Part shown: positions 1 through 8,255 of the stretch, one piece after another
Position numbering within the stretch: the stretch's first letter is position 1
Layout of the letters: every line of letters starts with the position of its first letter
Assembly (NCBI GenBank): GCA_014378705.1
Contig: JACMND010000053.1
Location: forward strand, 1-59,992
DNA length: 59,992 nt
DNA from: Pedobacter sp.
GTDB lineage: Bacteria; Bacteroidota; Bacteroidia; Sphingobacteriales; Sphingobacteriaceae
Reading direction: 5' to 3'
Translations under genes and position numbers: made by a program
Notes under the pieces: model-generated
What the model was told of the DNA's origin: nothing
Databases searched by the model: none
What the model saw: only the letters and a program-made list of their open reading frames with translations

Positions 1-380
1 CGAGCGGTACTTCAAAAAATGAAGCTTCCAGGAAAGAGAAGACAAGTCATACTATTGGAGTTTCGGAAAGTAAAATTGCGGGCGGTACTTCAGAAAATGA
101 AGCTTCCAGGAAAGAGAAGACAAGTTATACTGCGACAGACAGTCTTATCTATACAAGAGCTGACGTAACCCTGCACGGAAATGGGAGTAACGTTGAACTT
201 GCTAATTACAAAGGCCTGATTTTCCTTGACGAAATTGAAAAGATTGATAAAAATTTGTTGAAAAAAATAGATCCAAGCACTATCGAATCCATGAAGGTTC
301 TCAACAATGAATCTGCTGTAAAAAAATATGGCAAGAGGGGAAAAGACGGTGCTATCGAAATCACAACTAAGAAGAAGTAA
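1..380 (+). CDS. C-terminal part of a TonB-plug-like domain protein (possibly M56/BlaR1-type), truncated by window edge
   Basis: An open frame runs from the window edge (codons in phase with base 3) to a TAA at 378-380. The visible 125 residues begin with a Ser/Thr/Lys/Glu-rich repeat. They end in a segment resembling a TonB-dependent receptor plug: IDPSTIESMKVLNNESAVKKYG followed by GKDGAIEITTKKK (the first stretch lies at about 280-341). In Bacteroidetes this ending occurs on SusC-like receptors and at the C terminus of M56/BlaR1-type peptidases. A chain ending right after the plug strand fits the second group better, because a receptor would continue into a barrel. The catalytic part lies outside the window, so the family is inferred. 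Confidence 0.6.
   Translation, partial: SGTSKNEASRKEKTSHTIGVSESKIAGGTSENEASRKEKTSYTATDSLIYTRADVTLHGNGSNVELANYKGLIFLDEIEKIDKNLLKKIDPSTIESMKVLNNESAVKKYGKRGKDGAIEITTKKK
3..131 (+). repeat. In-frame tandem repeat, 78-bp period
   Basis: Bases 3-53 and 81-131 are nearly identical over 51 bp (three differences). Both encode GTS-x-NEASRKEKTS-x-T. They are separated by a 27-bp linker, giving a 26-codon period that keeps the frame. Any earlier copies lie outside the window. The near identity at the DNA level suggests a recent duplication in a low-complexity linker ahead of the plug-like domain. Confidence 0.85.
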
Positions 381-513
381 TAAGGCCAGGATATAAACTC
401 ATAACCTGTAAGTGCTGCTGTTCTTCTTTGCGGATTTTCGAGTCATAAGTCGGAATTCAGATGTTTTGCCTTATATTGATCTTAGTTATCCATCCGCCAC
501 TATATTCATGAGC

Positions 514-1005
514 ATGAAAAACCTAATTTATTTTATCTCCTTTCTTACATCAGGTATTCTTTTCAGTTGCAATCAGCCTCAATATAATGCTGATCAAACT
601 GCTGATAGTACTTTGAAAGCAGCAATTAAAGACCAGTGTTATCGTGCAATATCTGAAGCAGATACCGCCAACTTGACGATCAGGACTGCTGCAGATGGAA
701 AAGTGACAGGTGAGCTGGAGATGAGATATGGGCTGAAGCCAAATGCTGTGGAAAGGGTAATCAACAATGGAAAAGTCGACGGAAGTTTTCGGGGGGACAC
801 CTTGTTCCTTAACTATCTGTATACCTCTGGTGCGCTTAACAGAACGCTATATCAAAACCCTTTGGCTTTACTAAAAGACGGAGAAAAACTGGCTCTTGGC
901 GTTGGGGAAATTGAAACCTCTGTTGGCCGATCTTATTTTGTTAAGAATAAACCAATAGATTTTGGGAAGGGGAGGTTTAAATTCAATCCTACCGAATGCA
1001 AATAG
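514..1005 (+). CDS. Small putative lipoprotein, unknown function
   Basis: A 163-residue protein. The start at 514 is chosen because it gives a lipoprotein signal peptide (MKNLIYFISFL..., lipobox-like LFSC at residues 16-19); the open frame upstream shows no such feature. The mature part is polar, with a second Cys near residue 41 and one penultimate to the C terminus. It holds alternating strands (LTIRTAADGKVTGELEMRYG, VDGSFRGDTLFLNYLY) that suggest a small beta-rich fold, as in many Bacteroidetes periplasmic lipoproteins of about 150 residues. I do not recognise a family. It is followed by a bidirectional terminator and faces sdhB tail to tail. Confidence 0.7.
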   Translation: MKNLIYFISFLTSGILFSCNQPQYNADQTADSTLKAAIKDQCYRAISEADTANLTIRTAADGKVTGELEMRYGLKPNAVERVINNGKVDGSFRGDTLFLNYLYTSGALNRTLYQNPLALLKDGEKLALGVGEIETSVGRSYFVKNKPIDFGKGRFKFNPTECK

Positions 1006-1021
1006 CAGGAACTAACTTAAA

Positions 1022-1059
1022 AAAATAGCTCGTCCAATACGCATTGAACGAGCTATTTT
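1022..1059. terminator. Bidirectional intrinsic terminator between the lipoprotein gene and sdhB
   Basis: A 17-bp stem with one mismatch: arm AAAATAGCTCGTCCAAT at 1022-1038, four-base loop, complementary arm at 1043-1059. It is A-rich on the left and T-rich on the right, so it can act for the plus-strand lipoprotein gene and the minus-strand sdh operon. It sits between two convergent genes, where this is expected. Confidence 0.85.
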
Positions 1060-1078
1060 AATATATGGGAGGTGTAGA

Positions 1079-1843
1079 TTAAACCTCGTCTTTAATCAGC
1101 CTTGCTGTAAAATAATCCCGGTTCATGCGGGCGATATTGCTTATAGAAATTTCTTTTGGGCATTCAGCTTCGCAGGCACCTGTGTTAGTGCAGTGGCCAA
1201 AACCTTCTGCATCCATTTGTGCCACCATTGCCTGAACCCGGCGGTAACGTTCCGGTTGTCCCTGAGGCAACAACGCCAGCTGGGAAACTTTAGCCGAAAC
1301 AAACAGCATCGCGGAAGCATTTTTACAAGCTGCCACACAGGCACCACATTGGATACAGGTTGCAGAATTAAACGCTTCGTCGGCAATAACTTTCGGAATC
1401 GGAATTTCATTTGCATCCGGTACACCGCCTGTATTCACAGAAATAAAGCCTCCGGCCTGCTGAATCCGATCAAAAGCCTGGCGGTTTGTAGAAAGGTCTT
1501 TAATAACCGGGAAGGCAGCTGCACGCCATGGTTCAATCACAATCGTTTCGCCATCCTTAAAACTACGCATGTGTAACTGGCAAGACGTAGTGGCATGTTT
1601 TGGCCCATGCGGCCGCCCGTTAATATGAAGTGAACAGCTTCCGCAAATTCCTTCACGACAATCATGATCAAAATGGATCGGATCCTCGTACTTTTTAATC
1701 AGACCTTCATTCACCACATCCAGCATCTCGAGGAAAGACATATCCGGAGATATATTCTTAGCTGAGTAAGTTACCATCTGTCCTTTAGCTTCCGCATTTT
1801 TCTGACGCCAAACTTTTAACGTCAAATTCATATTTTCACTCAT
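1079..1843 (-). CDS. sdhB: Succinate dehydrogenase/fumarate reductase iron-sulfur subunit
   Basis: The 254-residue subunit carries electrons from the flavoprotein to the quinone site of complex II on the cytoplasmic face. Visible ligands: [2Fe-2S] cysteines in CREGICGSC (residues 62-70) plus Cys88; then [11 protein letters not shown] and [12 protein letters not shown] for the [4Fe-4S] and [3Fe-4S] clusters. Length and cluster order match the non-classical (epsilon/Bacteroidetes) SdhB group. It is last in the sdhC-sdhA-sdhB order on the minus strand, separated from sdhA by a 74-bp palindromic spacer and followed by a terminator. Confidence 0.96.
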   Translation of the reverse strand: MSENMNLTLKVWRQKNAEAKGQMVTYSAKNISPDMSFLEMLDVVNEGLIKKYEDPIHFDHDCREGICGSCSLHINGRPHGPKHATTSCQLHMRSFKDGETIVIEPWRAAAFPVIKDLSTNRQAFDRIQQAGGFISVNTGGVPDANEIPIPKVIADEAFNSATCIQCGACVAACKNASAMLFVSAKVSQLALLPQGQPERYRRVQAMVAQMDAEGFGHCTNTGACEAECPKEISISNIARMNRDYFTARLIKDEV

Positions 1844-1858
1844 GTATTTTGAGATTTA

Positions 1859-1915
1859 AGATCTAAGATTTGAGATGAAAGAATTTTACGTTCTTACATC
1901 TCATATCTCCTATCT
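1859..1915. repeat. Imperfect palindrome in the sdhA-sdhB spacer
   Basis: TGAGATG at 1871-1877 pairs with CATCTCA at 1897-1903, and AAGAA at 1879-1883 pairs with TTCTT at 1891-1895. The outer arms (AGATCTAAGAT... at 1859 and ...ATCTCCTATCT to 1915) extend it with about 15 of 19 positions matching. It is built from degenerate GAGAT/AAGAT words. It lies between two genes that should be co-transcribed, so it would form an mRNA hairpin. Confidence 0.7.
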
Positions 1916-1917
1916 AA

Positions 1918-3852
1918 TTACTTATAACTTCTCTGTGACAGTTTAACATTTTCATAAACCAGTTCCTCCTTGTGAAGTTCTTCAGGAGAATTATCTGCTT
2001 TGTACTCCCAGGCAGCAACGTAGGCATAATTTTCATCATCACGCAGGGCTTCACCCTCTTCAGTTTGGCTTTCTAAACGGAAGTGACCACCGCAGGATTC
2101 TCTTCTATCTAACGCATCATCAACCATCAATTCACCGAGCTCCAAAAAGTCTGCCACACGTCCGGCTTTTTCAAGCGATGTATTAACCTCTTCATTTGTT
2201 CCCGGAACGATAGCGTCTTTCCAGAAACTGGCACGAAGTTCCTGAATCAGTCCTTTTGCTTTAATCAGGCCTTCTTCGCTACGGGCCATACCACAATATT
2301 CCCACATGATCAAACCCAGATCCCGATGAAATTCATCTACCGTACGGGTTCCTTTTAACGAAAGTAATTTTTGGATACGTTCTTCTACGTGTTTTTTTGT
2401 TTCTGCAAAAGCGGGATGGCTTGTATCAACCGCTGCCGGACCGATGGTAGCAAGATAATCTCCAATTGTATAAGGAATCACGAAGTACCCATCTGCAAGT
2501 CCTTGCATTAGTGCGGAAGCACCAAGGCGATTAGCACCGTGATCAGAAAAGTTAGCTTCCCCTAAGCAATATAATCCCGGAACCGTCGTCTGTAAATTGT
2601 AATCAACCCAAAGGCCACCCATCGTGTAGTGAACGGCAGGATATATACGCATCGGCTGTTGATATGGATTTTCATCGGTGATCTGGTAATACATATCAAA
2701 CAGGTTACCATACTTGGCACGGACAGAATCTTCACCTAAGCGGCTGATTGACTCTGCGAAATCAAGATAAACGGCTATCCCCGATTTACCTACCCCGCGG
2801 CCTTCATCAACAATTTCTTTGGCGTTCCTGGATGCTACGTCACGTGGAACCAGATTGCCAAAAGCAGGGTATTTTCTTTCTAAAAAGTAATCACGGTCTT
2901 CTTCTTTCAGATCAGTGACTTTAATCTCTGATTTACGTAATTTCTCCGCTATCTCTTTAGTTTTGGGGGCCCAAACCCGTCCGTCATTTCTTAAAGATTC
3001 AGACATCAGCGTTAGTTTAGACTGATGTTCGCCGCTAACAGGAATACAGGTAGGATGAATCTGGGTGAAACAAGGATTACCGAAATAGGCGCCTCTTTTA
3101 TGAGCTTTCCAGGTTGCTGTTACGTTGCAGCCCATTGCATTGGTAGACAGATAAAATACATTTCCGTAGCCTCCGGTACATAATAAGACCGCATGTGCTG
3201 CATGTGATTCAATTTCTCCGGTAATCAGATCACGGGTTATAATTCCCTTGGCCTGCCCATCAACAGTAACCACGTCCATCATTTCGTGACGGCTGTACTG
3301 CTCAATCTTTCCTAGCTTGATCTGACGGCTTTGTGCGGAATAAGCACCCAATAACAATTGCTGTCCGGTTTGACCCCGGGCGTAAAATGTTCTGGAAACT
3401 TGTGCACCGCCAAAAGAACGGTTATCCAATAAACCGCCATACTCACGTGCAAACGGAACGCCTTGAGCCACACACTGATCAATAATATTTACAGAAACAT
3501 CAGCTAAGCGATATACGTTTGCTTCCCTGGCCCTGTAATCTCCACCTTTAACAGTATCATAAAATAACCTGAAGACGCTATCACCATCGTTCTGGTAATT
3601 TTTTGCGGCGTTGATGCCACCCTGAGCGGCAATAGAATGCGCCCGGCGTGGGCTATCCTGAAAACAAAAAGATTTTACATTGTAACCTAATTCTGCTAAA
3701 GACGCCGCTGCCGAAGAACCGGCCAATCCAGTTCCTACCACAATTACGGTATATTTCCGTTTGTTGGATGGGTTTACCAGTTTAAGATTGAACTTATGTT
3801 TCGACCATTTTTCAGCTAATGGACCGTCCGGAATTTTACTGTCTAACATCAT
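1918..3852 (-). CDS. sdhA: Succinate dehydrogenase/fumarate reductase flavoprotein subunit
   Basis: The 644-residue catalytic subunit of complex II oxidises succinate to fumarate. The N terminus holds the Rossmann FAD motif GTGLAG (residues 40-45). The FAD-attachment region HSIAAQGG begins at His72, the likely covalent flavin ligand by homology. Further signatures: HPTCIP, the [10 protein letters not shown] segment and [10 protein letters not shown], all typical of the fumarate reductase/SdhA family. It starts 33 bp after sdhC, implying one transcript. Met1 and Met2 are adjacent, so the exact start is open by one codon. The long N-terminal extension before the Rossmann fold is usual in Bacteroidetes SdhA. 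Confidence 0.96.
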   Translation of the reverse strand: MMLDSKIPDGPLAEKWSKHKFNLKLVNPSNKRKYTVIVVGTGLAGSSAAASLAELGYNVKSFCFQDSPRRAHSIAAQGGINAAKNYQNDGDSVFRLFYDTVKGGDYRAREANVYRLADVSVNIIDQCVAQGVPFAREYGGLLDNRSFGGAQVSRTFYARGQTGQQLLLGAYSAQSRQIKLGKIEQYSRHEMMDVVTVDGQAKGIITRDLITGEIESHAAHAVLLCTGGYGNVFYLSTNAMGCNVTATWKAHKRGAYFGNPCFTQIHPTCIPVSGEHQSKLTLMSESLRNDGRVWAPKTKEIAEKLRKSEIKVTDLKEEDRDYFLERKYPAFGNLVPRDVASRNAKEIVDEGRGVGKSGIAVYLDFAESISRLGEDSVRAKYGNLFDMYYQITDENPYQQPMRIYPAVHYTMGGLWVDYNLQTTVPGLYCLGEANFSDHGANRLGASALMQGLADGYFVIPYTIGDYLATIGPAAVDTSHPAFAETKKHVEERIQKLLSLKGTRTVDEFHRDLGLIMWEYCGMARSEEGLIKAKGLIQELRASFWKDAIVPGTNEEVNTSLEKAGRVADFLELGELMVDDALDRRESCGGHFRLESQTEEGEALRDDENYAYVAAWEYKADNSPEELHKEELVYENVKLSQRSYK

Positions 3853-3885
3853 TTTAGATTTCTTAACCCTTTCGGGGATTCACAT

Positions 3886-4671
3886 CTATTTAAAAAAGTA
3901 TATATATAAAGGCATGGCGGCAAAGCCCAAAGGAATCAATACGCCAAAAACCCATTCACCCAAAAATCTGATGGCTGGAACATACTTACTATTATTCCAT
4001 CCCAGCGTTTGAAATGCACTACGGAAACCATGAATCAGGTGAAAAGATAAAGCAGACATAGCTATCACGTAAAGTAATACATACCACCACTGTTTAAATG
4101 ATTCGTAAACAATCTTATATAGATCTTTGGCTATTAAAACTTGCACTCCCGCCGGTGCATCAACGTAATCAGCGTGTGCTATCTCCTGACCGTTAAAAGG
4201 AATTGGTGTTATTTTTACATCATTCGGATTGGTCAAACTAACTTCGTAACGAGCGGTTGGTAATTCGCCCCAATGGTAACGGGCCCAAAAATTACTCATG
4301 TGCACCACTAAAAATACTAAAATGATTGTACCTAAAATACCCATGTTACGGGATGACCATGGACTGTTTGCTTTTCCATCATAACTCGCATAACCCACAG
4401 GGCGAGCCTTGTTTTTGTTTCTGGTTAAGACCAGTGCGTAAACAGAATGAACAATAATGGAAGCATAAAGCAGATAGGAAATAACTTTAATAGGCGGAAA
4501 ATGGGTCATAAAATAGGAGTAAGCGTTAAACGCCTGTCCCTGATCATCTTTAAACAATTGTAAATTTCCTATCAAATGCACAATTAAAAACGTACACAGA
4601 AATAATCCCGTTAAACTCATTATCAATTTTTTCCCTAATGAGGAGGAAAAAGTCTGTGCGAACTTGCTCAT
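3886..4671 (-). CDS. sdhC: Succinate dehydrogenase cytochrome b membrane anchor (single-subunit type)
   Basis: The 261-residue membrane anchor of complex II, of the type with one fused polypeptide and two hemes (type B quinone reductase). About five hydrophobic segments are visible near residues 16-36, 58-80, 107-127, 190-213 and 232-258. Histidines within them (HLIGN, HSVYAL, HMSNFWARYHWG, HLIHGFRSA) are candidate heme ligands. First gene of the sdhC-A-B operon. A TACTTTTG match to the Bacteroidetes -7 element lies 30-40 bp upstream of its start. Confidence 0.92.
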   Translation of the reverse strand: MSKFAQTFSSSLGKKLIMSLTGLFLCTFLIVHLIGNLQLFKDDQGQAFNAYSYFMTHFPPIKVISYLLYASIIVHSVYALVLTRNKNKARPVGYASYDGKANSPWSSRNMGILGTIILVFLVVHMSNFWARYHWGELPTARYEVSLTNPNDVKITPIPFNGQEIAHADYVDAPAGVQVLIAKDLYKIVYESFKQWWYVLLYVIAMSALSFHLIHGFRSAFQTLGWNNSKYVPAIRFLGEWVFGVLIPLGFAAMPLYIYFFK

Positions 4672-4701
4672 TACCTTTTATTCGTTTTAATTTTTGTGTT
4701 G

Positions 4702-4709
4702 CAAAAGTA
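4702..4709 (-). promoter_or_regulatory. Putative -7 promoter element of the sdhCAB operon
   Basis: On the minus strand this reads TACTTTTG, an exact match to the Bacteroidetes -7 consensus TAnnTTTG, and would give a leader of about 25 nt before sdhC. No clear TTG is present at the usual 19-21 bp spacing, so the assignment rests on one element and its position. Confidence 0.5.
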
Positions 4710-4765
4710 TCTATTAAATGCTTAAAAATGTATAAGTGTTGGGTTTGAACAAAGTATTTAAACTA

Positions 4766-4782
4766 TTTAGAAACAGTCTAAA
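4766..4782. promoter_or_regulatory. Candidate operator upstream of sdhC
   Basis: A perfect inverted repeat, TTTAGA-N5-TCTAAA, about 60 bp upstream of the putative sdhC -7 element, in a 337-bp spacer between two minus-strand genes. The size and symmetry suit a dimeric regulator, but an AT-rich 6-bp arm can arise by chance. Confidence 0.3.
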
Positions 4783-4887
4783 CATTGTGATTGCGGAACA
4801 CTTATATGAAACGGATAATCTTAAAAAATGTAAATGATAAGGCCTCTCAGCTTCAATTTACGATGAAATGTAATCATATGGATTTTG

Positions 4888-5550
4888 CTACAAAGACACA
4901 ATTGAATCCTTTAAAACCCCAAAGACCAGATCGCTTTCATCACACTGCAAACAAACCTTACCTGTAAATTTCCCGAAAGCTGGTAATATCGCTTGTTTAT
5001 TCCCAAAGTGAAAACATGGCAGAGTTAGAGATTGCCTGCCTTTTCCGCGAAGCTGAATACCGGGATGTATGTGCCCGCTAATTATATATGGAGATTCTTC
5101 GTTTAATTTCTGTAACGGCAATGGTTTATGTATAAATCGAAACGGGCCTTTATCATACAAATGACAAAGCAGAAATTCTGATTGAAGATAAACGTTATCG
5201 GCTATGATATCATGATTTCCTTTAACAAGTATCATTTCTACTTTTTTAAATAAATCACGCCAAAGTATCAGCCAATCCCAGTCATTGTTAAGATCGCTGT
5301 GGAAAAGGTCTCCTAAAAAAATAATTTTTTCTGGTTTGTAAAAATGTATCAGATCGCTTAACATTCCTAGATCTTCCTGCTCCAGTACGCGTGGGATTGC
5401 AATTCCGGCTTTACGAAAATGACCAACCTTGCCTAAATGAACATCAGCTACGACAAGTATTTTTTCTTCCTGCCAGAATAAGGCCTTTTGGGGAAGTAAT
5501 AGTAAATCTTGATCAAGAAAATTGAAATGGAATGGGGTACCGGGCATCAT
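4888..5550 (-). CDS. pdeM: PdeM-like metallophosphoesterase (ligase-associated type)
   Basis: A 220-residue calcineurin-like phosphoesterase. Metal-binding motifs in order: DVHLGK, GDLFH, GNHD, GHIHP. The opening hydrophobic strand (FHFNFLDQDLLLLPQKA) and short length match the PdeM group linked to bacterial ATP-dependent ligase repair operons. No ligase, helicase or exonuclease partner is next to it here. The start at 5550 (first of two Met codons) is preferred over an in-frame ATG at 5610. The intervening codons consist of the hairpin that terminates the upstream htrA gene. Confidence 0.75.
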   Translation of the reverse strand: MMPGTPFHFNFLDQDLLLLPQKALFWQEEKILVVADVHLGKVGHFRKAGIAIPRVLEQEDLGMLSDLIHFYKPEKIIFLGDLFHSDLNNDWDWLILWRDLFKKVEMILVKGNHDIIADNVYLQSEFLLCHLYDKGPFRFIHKPLPLQKLNEESPYIISGHIHPGIQLRGKGRQSLTLPCFHFGNKQAILPAFGKFTGKVCLQCDESDLVFGVLKDSIVSL

Positions 5551-5562
5551 TGCCTCAAAAAT

Positions 5563-5596
5563 AACAAAGCCTTCCGGGATTAGGGAAGGCTTTGTT
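5563..5596 (-). terminator. Intrinsic terminator of htrA
   Basis: A perfect 13-bp stem: AACAAAGCCTTCC at 5563-5575 and its complement at 5584-5596, with an 8-base loop. Reading the minus strand, the stem is followed by a T-rich run. It starts 18 bp after the htrA stop codon. Confidence 0.85.
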
Positions 5597-5614
5597 GATA
5601 AATTGACCAAAGGA

Positions 5615-7129
5615 TTATCTTACCTGAAACTGATAGCGCATTTGGTAACCCTCAGGGGTAATTGCATTAATAGTTGCCATATTATTTTTGGCTGATGAAA
5701 TAGCCACATCAATATCGGTGGTCTTATTAATTGGTTGTCCGTTTACAGAAACAATGACCGTTCCTGCCGGAACTTCAAGCTGATCTAAAAATCCGCCTTC
5801 CTGAACACTGGTGACAACAACTCCAGAGTTAATTTTGTATTTTAACTTTTGCGCCTGGCTTAAAGGAGAAAAATTAGCACCCAGATTTTTTTTAACTGCT
5901 TCTGCAGATCCATTATTTTCATTGCTGGCAGTTCTTATACTTGATTCTGCTTTTAAGGTAACGTTAACATTTTTGGTTGATCCGTCTCTTAAGTAAGATA
6001 ACTGGACTCTATCGCCAGGGCGAAGACGTCCTACCCGTTCCTGAAGATCTGATGAGTAAGCAATACGATTGCCATCAACTTTGGTCAGAATATCACCCTT
6101 TTTAAGACCTGCCGCTTCAGCGCCTCCTCCGGGAACCACACCATTAACGTACAATCCGTTAATTTCATTTATACCCAGTTGTTTAGCTTGTTCCGCATCC
6201 AGATCGGTAAAGCTTACGCCTATAAAACCTCTTTTAACAGAGCCGAATTCTTTAAAATCATCCAGAACTTTTTTAGCCAGATTGATTGGGATTGCAAAGC
6301 CATATCCTTCATAATTTCCGGTTTGAGATGCGATAGCGGCGTTAATACCGATCAGCTCACCACGTGTATTTACTAGAGCGCCACCACTATTACCCCGGTT
6401 AATTGCCGCGTCAGTTTGTATAAATGATTCTATTGCGGTGGATGGCTGAAGTTCACCTCCCGGTGAAGGCCTTTCCGAATTATTTAAAATGCCTATTGAC
6501 CTACCTTTTGCACTAACAATACCGGCAGTAACTGTGGTGTTTAACGCAAAAGGATAACCTACAGCCAGTACCCATTCTCCAACGCGTACATCATCTGAAT
6601 TACCAAGTTTTACCACCGGAAAATTATTTCCCTCAATTTTTATAAGTGCCAGGTCAGTATTGGCGTCGCGGCCAATTACTTTAGCTTCAATAGATCTTTT
6701 ATCAGGAAGGATCACATTGATCTTGTCTGCATTTTCAACGACATGGTTGTTAGTTACGATATAACCGTCATTTGAAATTAAGACTCCGGAGCCGGAGCCC
6801 ATTGACGGACCGCGTTGCGGTCGCCCGCGGTTTCCGAAAAAATCTTCAAACATATCCTGAGCCGGATCTGAACTACCATTTTTTGCAGACGAAGTTCCAT
6901 AGGTAGTTTTTATATGCACTACTCCCGGCGTAACTGCAGCCGCTGCCTGGGTAAAATCTAATTCGCCGGTTGATGAAATAACCGTAGAAGGATTGTTTGT
7001 AAAATAAACCTTTTGCTTTTCATCAAAAGATAATTTATCACCTTGTTTAATTTCTACCAGCTTGTAAGCGCCGATAGCAACCGCTCCGCCGAGGCAGGCA
7101 GTTAAAAATGTAATCCCTATTTTTTTCAT
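5615..7129 (-). CDS. Do/HtrA-family periplasmic serine protease with PDZ domains
   Basis: A 504-residue envelope quality-control protease. The N-terminal hydrophobic stretch (residues 5-22) is a signal/anchor sequence. Trypsin-like triad: His129 in TNNHVV, Asp159 in ANTDLAL, Ser248 in RGNSGGAL. A PDZ domain follows near residues 300-390 (GFIGVSF...GLYVNGVVPGGGAEAAGLKKGD), and a second, weaker one covers the C-terminal 80 residues. Length and order match DegP/DegQ relatives. It is transcribed alone, with its own terminator downstream and a -7-like element upstream. Confidence 0.93.
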   Translation of the reverse strand: MKKIGITFLTACLGGAVAIGAYKLVEIKQGDKLSFDEKQKVYFTNNPSTVISSTGELDFTQAAAAVTPGVVHIKTTYGTSSAKNGSSDPAQDMFEDFFGNRGRPQRGPSMGSGSGVLISNDGYIVTNNHVVENADKINVILPDKRSIEAKVIGRDANTDLALIKIEGNNFPVVKLGNSDDVRVGEWVLAVGYPFALNTTVTAGIVSAKGRSIGILNNSERPSPGGELQPSTAIESFIQTDAAINRGNSGGALVNTRGELIGINAAIASQTGNYEGYGFAIPINLAKKVLDDFKEFGSVKRGFIGVSFTDLDAEQAKQLGINEINGLYVNGVVPGGGAEAAGLKKGDILTKVDGNRIAYSSDLQERVGRLRPGDRVQLSYLRDGSTKNVNVTLKAESSIRTASNENNGSAEAVKKNLGANFSPLSQAQKLKYKINSGVVVTSVQEGGFLDQLEVPAGTVIVSVNGQPINKTTDIDVAISSAKNNMATINAITPEGYQMRYQFQVR

Positions 7130-7182
7130 TTTTTAATATATTATTACTGAATGTTTTTAATACCTAGTCTTTGTAACTTTAC

Positions 7183-7190
7183 CAAAATTA
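7183..7190 (-). promoter_or_regulatory. Putative -7 promoter element of htrA
   Basis: Reads TAATTTTG on the minus strand (consensus TAnnTTTG), about 55 bp upstream of the htrA start. No clear -33 TTG is seen at the standard spacing. Confidence 0.4.
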
Positions 7191-7391
7191 TACCATTAAA
7201 CGTAAATTGTAAGTTTGAGATACCATAGCGCATGTTAAAATATGTTAAAGTATTTTTTTTAAATAATTACCGGGCAAAAGACTCTAACTCCTATAAAAAT
7301 TAAACTCTCTAAAAGTTTTATCTACAGCTTAAAGCGTTAAAATTTGACAAAAAAACTCAGGTAATTTCAATCAACTAGTTTCTTACGACTT

Positions 7392-7399
7392 TAAGTTTG
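7392..7399 (+). promoter_or_regulatory. Putative -7 promoter element of dapF
   Basis: TAAGTTTG matches TAnnTTTG exactly. Transcription would begin a few bases downstream, past the ATG at 7401. This supports starting dapF at 7422 instead. No good -33 element is visible. Confidence 0.5.
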
Positions 7400-7421
7400 A
7401 ATGATTTTAAAAATTATTTTT

Positions 7422-8255
7422 ATGAAAATGCAATTTTTTAAGTACCAGGGGGTCGGGAATGATTTTATTCTAATTGATAACCGGGATAGTCAAATAAACC
7501 ATCAGCAGCCGGAATTTATCCAGCAATTATGTAACCGCCGGTTCGGTATTGGAGCAGATGGCCTTTTAGTATTGCAAAAAAAGGAAGGGTATGATTTTGA
7601 GATGGTTTACTACAATGCAAACGGGCAGCCGGGCAGCATGTGCGGAAACGGTGGAAGATGTTTGGTTGCTTTTGCAAAACATTTAAAACTGATTGGAAAT
7701 GAAACCCACTTTTTGGCAGTTGACGGCCCGCACTATGCCACAATTTCCGATGCGGGTAATTGGGTTAGTCTTAAAATGATTGATGTGGACATTATAAAAA
7801 AAGATCACGACGCGTTTGTGTTGGATACCGGCTCGCCGCATTATGTAAAACTTGTTACAGATTTAGATCAAATAAATGTTTTTAATGACGGCAGAATCAT
7901 ACGTAATAACAGCAATTACAATGAAAACGGCATTAATGTAAATTTTGTTGAAGATTTTGAAGACCACTATTTTGTTAGAACATATGAACGCGGAGTTGAA
8001 GACGAAACATTTGCTTGCGGAACAGGCGTTACGGCCGTAGCCTTGGCAATGGCTAAAAAGAAAGGCCATTTTGGGCTGATCAACACGCCGATTCGTGTTC
8101 AGGGTGGAAAGCTAAATATCAGGTTTAACTACGATGGTTTACGGTTTAGCGATATATTTCTTGAAGGGCCGGCTACGTTTGTTTTTAAGGGAGAAATGGA
8201 AATAGAATCAGTTAAAGCGATTACTGGTGATACACCGGTTCCATTGGAAGCGTAA
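7422..8255 (+). CDS. dapF: Diaminopimelate epimerase
   Basis: Interconverts LL- and meso-diaminopimelate for lysine and peptidoglycan synthesis in the cytoplasm. The two catalytic cysteines are visible: Cys74 in MCGNGGRC and Cys199 in FACGTG (numbered from 7422). The typical opening KYQGVGNDF is present. The start at 7422 gives a 277-residue protein of normal length; an ATG at 7401 would add seven residues and lies on top of the putative promoter. The 3' end overlaps the histidine kinase gene on the other strand by 35 bp. Confidence 0.96.
   Translation: MKMQFFKYQGVGNDFILIDNRDSQINHQQPEFIQQLCNRRFGIGADGLLVLQKKEGYDFEMVYYNANGQPGSMCGNGGRCLVAFAKHLKLIGNETHFLAVDGPHYATISDAGNWVSLKMIDVDIIKKDHDAFVLDTGSPHYVKLVTDLDQINVFNDGRIIRNNSNYNENGINVNFVEDFEDHYFVRTYERGVEDETFACGTGVTAVALAMAKKKGHFGLINTPIRVQGGKLNIRFNYDGLRFSDIFLEGPATFVFKGEMEIESVKAITGDTPVPLEA

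Noticed and set aside
1193-1576. 127-codon frame opposite sdhB
   Set aside because: Antisense to a clearly real sdhB with normal motifs; composition is that of a shadow frame.
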